Source: Streptomyces sp. NBC_00442 (lineage in GTDB: Bacteria; Actinomycetota; Actinomycetes; Streptomycetales; Streptomycetaceae). From it: a stretch of DNA of 64,000 nucleotides. The notes beneath the pieces are model-generated. The model was not told where the DNA came from and searched no databases. It saw nothing but the letters and a program-made list of their open reading frames with translations. Each line of letters opens with the position of its first letter. Position 1 is the stretch's first letter. A program made the position numbers and the translations under genes. The stretch spans positions 7,316,001 to 7,380,000 of the forward strand of contig NZ_CP107918.1 in NCBI RefSeq assembly GCF_036014195.1, given 5' to 3'. This document shows positions 50,062-57,227 of the stretch, in pieces.

Positions 50062-50970
50062 ATGGCAGCGGCGCAGGTGACGAGACCGGAGCGGACGGAC
50101 CGGACGGACCGGACGGCGGTTTCAACCACGCAACGCGAGATGGAGGACCTGCCGCACATCGACGATGCGGCGAAGGTGGCCCCCCAGGACGCCCGGAAGC
50201 TGTCGAAGCTGTTCTTCGACCGGCTCCAGGTGCTGGAGGAAGGCACCCGCGAATACCAGTACGCCCGCAACACGCTGATCGAGATGAACCTGTCCCTGGT
50301 GCGCTTCGCGGCCGGCCGGTTCCGCAACCGCGGCACGGGCGACATGGAAGACGTCATCCAGGTCGGCACGATCGGTCTGATCAAGGCCATCGACCGCTTC
50401 GAGCTGTCGCGCGAGGTCGAGTTCTCCTCCTTCGCGGTGCCGTACATCATCGGTGAGATCAAGCGGTTCTTCCGGGACACCACCTGGGCGGTGCACGTCC
50501 CGCGCCGGCTCCAGGAGCTGCGGGTCGAGATCGCCAAGGGCAAGGAGCACCTGGCGCTCCGGCTCGACCGCGACCCGACGATCAAGGAACTCGCCGCGCA
50601 TCTGAAGCTGAGCGAGGAAGAGGTCATAGAGGGACTGGTGGCCGCCAACGGCTACACCGCCGGTTCCCTCGACATGTCTCCCGACGGGGACGACGGCGGT
50701 CAGGCCCCCACCGTCAACGGCCGCACCCTCGCCGACTGCATCGGCGCCGACGACCCCGGCATGGAGAAGGTCGAGGACCTGAGCTCCCTCGCCCCCCTGA
50801 TGCGGGAGCTGAGCGAGCGCGAACGGCGGATCGTGGACATGCGCTTCGGCCAGGAGATGACCCAGGCCGAGATCGGCCACGAGCTCGGTGTCTCCCAGAT
50901 GCAGGTCTCGCGCCTGCTCTCGCGGATCCTGGCCAAGCTGCGCACCGGCATGGTCGACGCGGCGGCGTAG
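50062..50970 (+). CDS. SigB/SigF-type stress-response RNA polymerase sigma factor
   Basis: 302 residues from ATG 50062 (GGGAGGACCCCC upstream). Region 2 is TLIEMNLSLVRFAAGRFRNRGTGDMEDVIQVGTIGLIKAIDRFELSREVEFSSFAVPYIIGEIKRFFRDT, region 3 is VPRRLQELRVEIAKGKEHLA with DPTIKELAAHLKLSEEEV, and region 4 is LSERERRIVDMRFGQEMTQAEIGHELGVSQMQVSRLLSRILAKL. This is the SigB/SigF/SigG group of Streptomyces, which governs general stress, osmotic response or sporulation. No anti-sigma (RsbW-like) gene is adjacent. The STAS gene at 12848 is far away. A hairpin with a short T run follows. Confidence 0.94.
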   Translation: MAAAQVTRPERTDRTDRTAVSTTQREMEDLPHIDDAAKVAPQDARKLSKLFFDRLQVLEEGTREYQYARNTLIEMNLSLVRFAAGRFRNRGTGDMEDVIQVGTIGLIKAIDRFELSREVEFSSFAVPYIIGEIKRFFRDTTWAVHVPRRLQELRVEIAKGKEHLALRLDRDPTIKELAAHLKLSEEEVIEGLVAANGYTAGSLDMSPDGDDGGQAPTVNGRTLADCIGADDPGMEKVEDLSSLAPLMRELSERERRIVDMRFGQEMTQAEIGHELGVSQMQVSRLLSRILAKLRTGMVDAAA

Positions 50971-50999
50971 CCCGGCCCGACGCGGTAGCGCCTTGCGAC

Positions 51000-51024
51000 G
51001 GGGCCATGTCTACGGCATGGCCCC
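51000..51024 (+). terminator. Hairpin terminator after the sigma factor gene
   Basis: GGGGCCATG (51000-51008) and CATGGCCCC (51016-51024) form a 9-bp stem with a 7-nt loop, followed by TTTCGC. It starts 30 nt after the stop codon. Confidence 0.85.
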
Positions 51025-51058
51025 TTTCGCGTTGCTGTGAAGCTGCCCGCGCCCCAGG

Positions 51059-51784
51059 TCAGTCGGACGCCGGCCGCAGATTGTTCACGAGCAGGCCGAG
51101 GGCGAAGGCGAAGCGGTCGTGTCCCGTGCCGGAGATCAGCTCGGCGGCATGGAGTCGGGTCCGAGGGAATCTCTCGGCGGGCAGTGCGGTGAAGCGGGCC
51201 AGCAGCTCCTCGTCGCCGAGCACCCATTCCTGATCCTCGTGCCGGCGCCGTTGCCGGACCAGCGACTGCTCCAGCGCATAGGCGCTGACGTAGAGGGAGA
51301 GCGCGTCGCGGGCCCATCCGGCCGTCCTCGGTTCGATTCCGCCCGCGAGCAGGATCGCGAGGATTCCCTCACCGACCCTCAGCGTTTCCAGGTGGGTCGG
51401 CACCACGGCCAGCGCGGCGCGCGAGACTCCGGGGTATTCCAGGTACACGTCGCGGATCTGTGTGTAGACCCCGAGCAACTGCTCGCGCCAGGAGGCCGGG
51501 TCCGGTTCGGGGAGCACGACCCCGGCGTAGAGCCTGCCGATCAGCAGGTCGTCGAGGTCGTCCTTGTTGACGATGTGCGCGTACAGGGACGACGGACCGG
51601 TGCCGAGCACCGCGGCGACCCGGCGGATGGTCAGAGCGTCGTACCCCTCGGCCGCGACGACTTCCAGGGCCGCGTCCGTGATCCGTCCGACGGTGATCGG
51701 CTTCTTGCGCGGTGCCGGTGCGGTGGACTCCGGCGTGGGCTGGGCGTGGAGAGCTGAACGGCGCTGGCGGGGATCGGCGGTCAT
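51059..51784 (-). CDS. TetR-family repressor
   Basis: 241 residues from ATG 51784. N-terminal DNA-binding domain: KPITVGRITDAALEVVAAEGYDALTIRRVAAVLGTGPSSLYAHIVNKDDLDDLLIGRL, with the TetR-type recognition helix SSLYAHI. The C-terminal helices form the ligand and dimer domain (TetR_C-like). It is divergent from an FAD monooxygenase. The intergenic 95 nt hold three copies of ACGAACTNAGTTCGT-type palindromes, so this protein most likely represses both genes. The ligand may be a compound that the monooxygenase modifies. Confidence 0.92.
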   Translation of the reverse strand: MTADPRQRRSALHAQPTPESTAPAPRKKPITVGRITDAALEVVAAEGYDALTIRRVAAVLGTGPSSLYAHIVNKDDLDDLLIGRLYAGVVLPEPDPASWREQLLGVYTQIRDVYLEYPGVSRAALAVVPTHLETLRVGEGILAILLAGGIEPRTAGWARDALSLYVSAYALEQSLVRQRRRHEDQEWVLGDEELLARFTALPAERFPRTRLHAAELISGTGHDRFAFALGLLVNNLRPASD

Positions 51785-51799
51785 GCCGGCCACTATAGC

Positions 51800-51829
51800 T
51801 TGACACGAACTAAGTTCGTTAAGTAGAAC
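51800..51829 (+). promoter_or_regulatory. Candidate promoter of the FAD monooxygenase gene
   Basis: TTGACA at 51800-51805 and TAGAAC at 51824-51829, separated by 18 bp. The first operator palindrome starts on the last A of the -35 box and the second starts on the -10 box, so TetR binding would block polymerase. Confidence 0.6.
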
Positions 51830-51857
51830 TTGGTTCGTCAAAACGAACTTAGTTCGT
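51805..51857. promoter_or_regulatory. Three evenly spaced TetR operators
   Basis: Perfect 15-bp palindromes ACGAACTAAGTTCGT (51805-51819) and ACGAACTTAGTTCGT (51843-51857) flank a degenerate copy TAGAACTTGGTTCGT (51824-51838, 12 of 15 positions). Centres are at 51812, 51831 and 51850, exactly 19 bp apart. They fill the TetR/monooxygenase intergenic region, with the outer ones nearest each gene start. Confidence 0.9.
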
Positions 51858-51879
51858 GTCGCCGTCCTGGAGGTATGTG

Positions 51880-53004
51880 ATGCGCGTTTCCGTAGTCGGA
51901 GCCGGTTTGGGAGGCCTGGCTCTCGCGCAGGGTCTGCGTGGTGCCGGGATCGAGGCCGACGTGTTCGAGCGCGACCCGGGGATCGGCGCGCGGTTCCAGG
52001 GCTACCGGCTGGTGCTGGACCCGACCGGTTTCCAGGCGGTGCGCGACTGCCTGCCGACGCGCTGGCACCCGCTGCTGGACGAGATCGTCATGGATGCCTC
52101 CGCCGAGCAGGTCGTCCTCGATCCGCGGCTGAACGAGATCGGCAGGCTCGGCACGGGCCGGAGCGGCATCGTGGTCGACCGGCAGGTGCTGCGGCACCTG
52201 TTGCTGACCGGCCTCACCGTGCACACCGATGCCGCGCTGACCGGCTATGACGTGCTGGCCAACGGCACGGTCCGGGCCCGGTTCGCCCGCCGCGACCCGG
52301 TCACCGCGGACCTGCTCGTGGGCGCGGACGGTGTCACCTCCACCGTCCGCGGGACGCTGGCGCCGGGGACCACCCCGATCGACACCGGCGTCCGGTTCGT
52401 CATCGGCCGCACCCCGCTGACCGACGAGTTCGCCGGTCTGTCCACGGCGTACGGCTCGAAGATCACGGACGGCAGCGTCAGCCTGCTGCTCGGCGCGATG
52501 CGCTTCCGTACCCCGCCCCGGCGGGCCGCCGAGCAACTGGCCCCCGACGTCGCGCTGCCCGACATCGGCGACTACGTGCGCTGGGCCATGATCCTGCCGC
52601 CGAACGGCTCGCTGGGGGACCTGACCGCGCAGGATGCCGTGCTGTCCAGGATGGACGGGTGGCACCCGGAGCTGCGCGCGCTGATCGAGCAGGCCGACCC
52701 GGACAACAGCACCCTGCTGTCCATCCGGGCCGTCAAGCCCGGCGAGCGCTGGGCGTCCGGCCCGGTCACGCTGCTCGGTGACGCGATCCACGCCACTTCC
52801 CCGACCGGCGGCAACGGCGCGAACACCGCGCTGCGCGACGCCGACCTGCTGCGCCGCTGCCTGACGGGGGCGGGCGAAGGCCGCGAGGGACTGCTCGGCG
52901 CGGTCGACGACTACGAGCGGCAGATGTTCGAGTACGGCGCCGAGGCCGTGCGCAGCAGTCTCGAGAAGCTGCCCGCCTTCGCCCCCGAAGCGAAACTGTC
53001 CTGA
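51880..53004 (+). CDS. FAD-dependent monooxygenase
   Basis: 374 residues from ATG 51880, 6 nt after TGGAGG. FAD-binding Rossmann motif: RVSVVGAGLGGLALAQGLRGAGIEADVFERD. The middle motif is LLVGADGVTSTVR (the DG motif) and the late FAD motif is VTLLGDAIHATSPTGGNGANTALRDADLLRRCL. These define group A flavin monooxygenases such as TetX, RebC-like and aromatic hydroxylases. The substrate is not readable. The 1-kb size and the TetR control suggest a detoxifying or specialised-metabolite role. The 68-bp palindrome terminates it. Confidence 0.93.
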   Translation: MRVSVVGAGLGGLALAQGLRGAGIEADVFERDPGIGARFQGYRLVLDPTGFQAVRDCLPTRWHPLLDEIVMDASAEQVVLDPRLNEIGRLGTGRSGIVVDRQVLRHLLLTGLTVHTDAALTGYDVLANGTVRARFARRDPVTADLLVGADGVTSTVRGTLAPGTTPIDTGVRFVIGRTPLTDEFAGLSTAYGSKITDGSVSLLLGAMRFRTPPRRAAEQLAPDVALPDIGDYVRWAMILPPNGSLGDLTAQDAVLSRMDGWHPELRALIEQADPDNSTLLSIRAVKPGERWASGPVTLLGDAIHATSPTGGNGANTALRDADLLRRCLTGAGEGREGLLGAVDDYERQMFEYGAEAVRSSLEKLPAFAPEAKLS

Positions 53005-53041
53005 GGCCGAAGCTCACCCTGTGTGGTCGGCCGGACCCGAG

Positions 53042-53109
53042 CGCATGGGTGCGTCATGAGTGAGGGGCCCCCGGATCCGGGGGCCCCTCACTCATGACGC
53101 ACCCATGCG
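53042..53109. terminator. 68-bp perfect palindrome acting as shared bidirectional terminator
   Basis: Every base from 53042 to 53075 pairs with 53109 back to 53076: 34 bp per arm with no spacer and a GGATCC centre. It lies between the converging FAD monooxygenase stop (53004) and symporter stop (53132). The RNA would form a very long hairpin on either strand. Confidence 0.92.
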
Positions 53110-53131
53110 TCGCGCTGTTCGTCGTTGCTCG

Positions 53132-54589
53132 TCAACCACGCTGCGCGGCGACGAGTTCAGCGGCCTCCTCGTCGGTGGCGACCGAAGGCGGGGACCCTTC
53201 GAGGGGCTTGCGCGCCGTCTCCTTCATGGCGATCGCGGCCACCAGGCCGATCGCGGCGGCCAGCATCGTGTAGAAGGCGGGCATCAGGTCGTTCCCGGTG
53301 GCTCCGATCAGGCCCTGGACCACCAGCGGCGTCGTACCGCCGAACAGCGACACCGAGATGTTGAACCCGACGGAGAGGGATCCGTAGCGCGCCTCGGTCG
53401 GGAAGAGGGCGGGCAGCGCCGACGACATGGTGCCCATGTAGCAGACCAGGGCGAGGCCGAGGGCCAGCAGGCCGGCGAAGACCGCGGCCATGCTGCCCTG
53501 CTTGATGAGCAGGAAGCTGGGCACCGCGAGCACGATGAAGCCGAGCGAGCCGCCGATGAGCACCGGACGCCGGCCGACGCGGTCGGAGAGCCGTCCCACC
53601 GAGTTGATGAGCGCCATCAGGACGATCATCACGGCCACGATGGCCATGAGGCCGCCGGTCTCGTTGAAGCCGAGCGTCGAAAGGTACGTCGGCATGTACG
53701 AGAGCAGCATGTAGTCGCAGATGTTGAAAGCGGCGACCAGCGCCAGACACAGCAGCATCGCCCGGCCGTTGCCGAAGAGGATCTGCTTGAGCGGGGTCTT
53801 CTCGCGCTCGGCGCCGGGGGCGCCGGCCTCCTCCAGCTTCTTGAAGGCGGGCGACTCGTCGAGCTTCAGCCGGAGGTACAGGCCCACGAGCCCGAGCGGC
53901 CCGGCCACCAGGAACGGTATGCGCCAGCCCCACTGCTGCATCGCGTCGTCGCTGAGCACCACGGTCAGGACGGTCACCATGGACGCGGCGACCGTGTAAC
54001 CGATCAGCGTGCCGAACTCCAGGAAGGACCCCCAGAAGCCGCGGCGCTTGTCGGGCGCGTACTCCGCGATGAACGTGGCGGCGCCGCCGTACTCGCCGCC
54101 GGTCGAGAATCCCTGGACCATGCGGCAGAGGATGAGCAGCGCGGGCGCCCAGAGGCCGATCGTGCCGTAACTGGGGATCAGGCCGATGGAGAGCGTCGCC
54201 GCGGCCATCATGATCATCGTGAGGGCGAGGATCTTCTTGCGGCCGACGCGGTCCCCGAGGGGACCGAAGAACATGCCGCCGAGCGGCCTGACGAGGAACG
54301 CCGCGGCGAACGTCGCCAGCGACGCGATGACCTGCATGGTGTCACCGGCGCCGGAGAAGAACACCTTGCCGATGGTGACCGCGAGGTAGGAGTAGACACC
54401 GAAGTCGAACCACTCCATGGCGTTGCCGAGCGCCGTGGCCTTGACCGCGCGCTTGACGGCGGCCTCGTCCGTGACCGTGATGTCGCAGCGGCGCAGGGCG
54501 GGGTTGCGCCTGCGGTGGATGGCCCGGAACAGGGGACGGTGCCGGGCGACTGCCTCCGGCTCAGGCTGATGATCCTCGGTGCTCAGCAC
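53132..54589 (-). CDS. MHS-family MFS symporter (ProP/KgtP/shikimate-type)
   Basis: 485 residues from GTG 54589. Twelve TM helices. The signature opening KATALGNAMEWFDFGVYSYLAVTIGKVFF and RPLGGMFFGPLGDRVGRKKILALTMIMMA are diagnostic of metabolite:H+ symporters (proline/betaine, alpha-ketoglutarate, citrate, shikimate). Also seen are RMVQGFSTGGEYGGAATFIAEYAPDKRRGFWGS, the MHS loop, and a large cytosolic loop (KKLEEAGAPGAEREKTPLKQI). The actual substrate, osmolyte or dicarboxylate, is open. An upstream frame reading to 55132 is noise. The 300 nt before the start hold no gene. Confidence 0.92.
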   Translation of the reverse strand: MLSTEDHQPEPEAVARHRPLFRAIHRRRNPALRRCDITVTDEAAVKRAVKATALGNAMEWFDFGVYSYLAVTIGKVFFSGAGDTMQVIASLATFAAAFLVRPLGGMFFGPLGDRVGRKKILALTMIMMAAATLSIGLIPSYGTIGLWAPALLILCRMVQGFSTGGEYGGAATFIAEYAPDKRRGFWGSFLEFGTLIGYTVAASMVTVLTVVLSDDAMQQWGWRIPFLVAGPLGLVGLYLRLKLDESPAFKKLEEAGAPGAEREKTPLKQILFGNGRAMLLCLALVAAFNICDYMLLSYMPTYLSTLGFNETGGLMAIVAVMIVLMALINSVGRLSDRVGRRPVLIGGSLGFIVLAVPSFLLIKQGSMAAVFAGLLALGLALVCYMGTMSSALPALFPTEARYGSLSVGFNISVSLFGGTTPLVVQGLIGATGNDLMPAFYTMLAAAIGLVAAIAMKETARKPLEGSPPSVATDEEAAELVAAQRG

Positions 54590-54887
54590 GCGTCGTCTCT
54601 CTCGTTCGACAATGGACAATGGAAGGGGGCGCCCTACATGGAACTGCCTGGGGGTGGCGCGCATGCACGGCAAAGGTCCCTCATCGGCGGACCAATGGCC
54701 CATGGCAGCCCGGGACCCAAGTCCTCGAGCGGGGCAAAAGGGCATCGCCGAAAGGTCGATGAAGACGGAGAGCGCGGCGCGATGGATCCCGCGCCACGCT
54801 GCTCCACGCCTCGAAACCCGGCGGCCCGCCCGGCCGCCCACGCCCGGTCCCATACGGGGACCGACGGGGCCGGGGGCCGGCCGGCGA
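54590..54887. other. Intergenic region, terminator of CsbD gene and symporter promoter
   Basis: No gene is seen. GGTCCC/GGGACC arms (54846-54851 and 54857-54862) make a 6-bp hairpin about 25 nt after the CsbD stop, a weak terminator. The rest should contain the symporter promoter. A direct repeat ACAATGG is at about 54609-54622. Confidence 0.5.
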
Positions 54888-55061
54888 TCAGTCCTTGAGG
54901 GCGTCCTTCGCCTTCTCCTTGGCCTGCCGGGCATCACCCTTGGCCTGCTCGGCGCGACCCTCCGCGGTGCGGCTCTCGTTCCCCACCATGCGGCCCATCG
55001 CTTCCTTGGCCTTGCCCTTGGCCTGCTCGGTCTTCGCCTTGGCCTTTTCGTCGCTCGACAT
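54888..55061 (-). CDS. CsbD-family stress protein
   Basis: 57 residues from ATG 55061 (GGAGG 7 nt upstream). Lys/Ala/Glu-rich and helical: EQAKGKAKEAMGRMVGNESRTAEGRAEQAKGDARQAKEKAKDALKD carries the CsbD repeat. These small proteins are among the strongest SigB-dependent stress genes in other Gram-positives, and no biochemical role is known. A second CsbD gene lies at 62439. No convincing SigB-type promoter was found here. Confidence 0.92.
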   Translation of the reverse strand: MSSDEKAKAKTEQAKGKAKEAMGRMVGNESRTAEGRAEQAKGDARQAKEKAKDALKD

Positions 55062-55141
55062 GGAATTACCTCCGCATGCGGTCGATAGCGTTGTCCGACA
55101 CACGTACGCCTGGCCATTTCGGCGGATCTCAAACGCAGTGA

Positions 55142-55954
55142 TCACGCGGAGGCCAGGGCGCGCAGGGTCCGGGCCGTGAACTCGTCGAGCGGATAGAAGA
55201 GTTCGATCGCCATCTCGGAGAGCGTCACGTCCGCCGGGGCGCCGAACGTGGCCATGGTGCCGAACAGGGACAACTCCCCGAACGGGGTGCGGATGCGCAG
55301 GGGCACCTGGATGGGGCCCGGCCGTGCCGCCTTCTCGTCGGCCGCCCCGGCTCCCCTTCCTCCCGCCGGTACGGGATAGCCGCGGACCTCCTCGTACAGT
55401 GCACGCAGTTCCGCGTCCCCGGTGGCGTTCGTCTGGCTCGCCAGCCGCTCCAGGAAGAGCGCCCGGACCTCGTCCGGGTTGGCCAGCCGCGCGCTCAGGC
55501 CGTCGGGGTGCAGCACCAGCCGGTACACATTGGGCCGCGGCTCCAGCAGGGCCGCCGGTATGCCGTCCATGAAGACGGACATGGCCCGGTTGCCCGTCAG
55601 TACGTTCCAGTAGCGGTCGACGACCACGGCGGGATAGGGCTCGTGCGAGGTCAGCATCATGTCGAGCGCGGAACGAACCGACGCCATGGATTCGTCGTCG
55701 AGACCGCTCTCGCGGTACTCCGGCGCGTAACCTGCGGCCACCAGCAGGGTGTTGCGCTCCCGGAGCGGAACGTCCAGGGCGGTGGAGAGGCGGAGCACCA
55801 TGGTCCGGCTCGGGTGCGAGCGGCCGGTCTCCACGCAGGACAGATGGCGGGTCGAGGTCTCCGCCAGGAGGGCGAGGTCGAGCTGGCTGAGTCTGCGGCG
55901 CAGCCGCCACTCGCGTAACAGGGTTCCTATGCGCGTCTGCCGCTTCACGTCCAT
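55142..55954 (-). CDS. XRE-type regulator with MmyB-like ligand-binding domain, TTA codon near start
   Basis: 270 residues from ATG 55954. HTH_31-type DNA-binding domain: IGTLLREWRLRRRLSQLDLALLAETSTRHLSCVETGRSHPS. The C-terminal 180 residues, YPAVVVDRYWNVLTGNRAMSVFMDG to LFGTMATFGAPADVTLSEMAIELFYP, match the MmyB-type PAS-like fatty-acid-binding domain. Codon 13 (55918-55916) is TTA, so translation should need the bldA tRNA and the regulator would work mainly late in development. It is divergent from a small membrane protein gene, and TGACCTC/GAGGTCA half-sites lie between them. Confidence 0.93.
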   Translation of the reverse strand: MDVKRQTRIGTLLREWRLRRRLSQLDLALLAETSTRHLSCVETGRSHPSRTMVLRLSTALDVPLRERNTLLVAAGYAPEYRESGLDDESMASVRSALDMMLTSHEPYPAVVVDRYWNVLTGNRAMSVFMDGIPAALLEPRPNVYRLVLHPDGLSARLANPDEVRALFLERLASQTNATGDAELRALYEEVRGYPVPAGGRGAGAADEKAARPGPIQVPLRIRTPFGELSLFGTMATFGAPADVTLSEMAIELFYPLDEFTARTLRALASA

Positions 55955-55990
55955 GATCGCGAGAGTATCGGCCGTGCTGCGGGGGCTCCA

Positions 55991-56019
55991 TGACCTCGGA
56001 GGTCATTGAGGTCATGACC
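55991..56019. promoter_or_regulatory. Operator cluster for the XRE regulator
   Basis: TGACCTC-G-GAGGTCA (55991-56005) is a perfect 15-bp inverted repeat. A further GAGGTCA follows at 56008-56014, and GGTCATGACC (56010-56019) is a second palindrome. The cluster starts 36 nt from the regulator start and ends 72 nt before the divergent gene. Confidence 0.78.
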
Positions 56020-56091
56020 GGCACGGTGGCACGGTCGGACCACGACGAACCAACGCCGGCGATGCCCGGCACGGCAACCCGAGGAGCCCCC

Positions 56092-56523
56092 ATGAGCAGC
56101 CCCGTCATGTCCGTTGGCCGCCCGGTCGCCGACCACGCGCCGCTCGGCCCGCTGCGCACCGCCCTGCGCGTCGACGGCTTCAGCACCGCGCTCTTCGGCG
56201 TCGTCCTGCTCGCCGGCGCCCCATGGCTTCGCGACCCGCTCGGCCTCCCGGTGGCGTGGTCGGTGCCCTTCGGTGTCGCCATGCTGGGCGGGTCCGCGGC
56301 GCTGACCCTGATCGCGGGGCACCCCCGTATCACCCGTCTCGCCGGGGCCGCCGTCGTGGGCAACGCCCTGTCCTGTGCGCTCCTTCTCGTCCTGGCGTGC
56401 GTGGACGTCGTGCCCCTGACGGGCCTGGGACGCGCCTTCATGGTGGTCGGTGCGATCGCCGTCGCGGTCTTCGCCCGGTTCGAGTTCGTCGGCCTGCGGC
56501 GTTCCGCGCCTACGGACTCCTGA
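56092..56523 (+). CDS. Small four-TM integral membrane protein of unknown function
   Basis: 143 residues from ATG 56092, with GAGGAG 5 nt before. An upstream in-frame ATG (55990) would cover the operator and is unlikely. After a 25-residue cytosolic head there are four hydrophobic segments: GFSTALFGVVLLAG, WSVPFGVAMLGGSAALTLIAG, LAGAAVVGNALSCALLLVLACV and AFMVVGAIAVAVFARF. No family could be named from the sequence. The operator cluster upstream suggests it is the target of the divergent XRE regulator, which makes that pair a TTA-gated switch. Confidence 0.82.
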   Translation: MSSPVMSVGRPVADHAPLGPLRTALRVDGFSTALFGVVLLAGAPWLRDPLGLPVAWSVPFGVAMLGGSAALTLIAGHPRITRLAGAAVVGNALSCALLLVLACVDVVPLTGLGRAFMVVGAIAVAVFARFEFVGLRRSAPTDS

Positions 56524-56577
56524 CGACAGTCGCATGCTCCAACGCCCTTGTGGGGAAAGAGAGTTGTCGCACGGTGC

Positions 56578-57162
56578 TCAGGCGGACCGGAGCTGGGAGA
56601 GGGTGCGGTTCAGCTCGTCGCGGACGGTGTGTCCGGCCGCCTCCGGGTCGCCCTGGGTGATGGACTCCACGAGGGCGGCGTGTCCGGCGTCTCCGTGGTG
56701 GGGGTCGCCCGACCGCAGGTCGAGGAGGTCCACCAGGTCGATCAGGCCCTGTCGCAGAGCCGGTACGAACTCGGTGAACAGGGCGGTGAGGACAGGGTTG
56801 TACGCCGCGGCGACCACGGCGGCGTGCAGGGCGATGTCGGCGTCCACGAAGGCCGCGGTGCCGCCGCTCCCGGCCGCGCGACGCTCGGCAAGGGCCGCGT
56901 CGATCGCGATGAGATCCGCCGCGGTCCGGCGCCGGGCGGCCAGTTGGGCCGCTTCGACCTCCATCAGCGTCCGTACCTCGTACACGTCGGCCACCGCCGC
57001 GCGGCGGAGCTGCGTGGACCAGCTCTCCCGGGGTGTCGTGGAGACGACGAAGACGCCGGCGCCCTGGCGGGCCTGGACGAGGCCGGCGCCGGCGAGCGCG
57101 CGCAGGGCTTCCCGGACGGTGGAGCGGCCGACCCCGTTGTGCACGGGAGTTGATGTAGCCAT
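56578..57162 (-). pseudogene. 5'-truncated FadR/GntR-type regulator
   Basis: 194 residues. The reading begins at ATG 57162 with ATSTPVHNGVGRSTVREALRALAGAGLVQARQGAGVFVVST. In intact GntR proteins about 35 residues (helices 1 and 2 of the winged helix) precede VGRSTVREAL. They are absent here and the start has no ribosome site. The start codon lies inside the left arm of the aldehyde dehydrogenase terminator. The rest, an FCD domain (VYEVRTLMEVEAAQLAARRRTAADLIAIDAAL, DADIALHAAVVAAAYNPVLTALF, DAGHAALVESI), is intact. It reads as a deletion remnant that cannot bind DNA normally. Confidence 0.78.
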
Positions 57163-57201
57163 GACGCCCCGGACAGGTCACCCGCCTGTCCGGGGCGTCA
57201 T
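57161..57201. terminator. 17-bp perfect hairpin after aldehyde dehydrogenase, overlapping a start codon
   Basis: Arms 57161-57177 and 57185-57201 are fully complementary with a 7-nt loop. It follows the aldehyde dehydrogenase stop by 26 nt in the leftward direction. Its left arm includes two bases of the truncated GntR gene's ATG. Confidence 0.88.
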
Positions 57202-57227
57202 CGAAACAGGGCCCGCGACGGCAGCGG

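Noticed and set aside
53060..54898. 612-residue frame on the plus strand
   Set aside because: Antisense of the MHS symporter, highly charged and repetitive, no signature.
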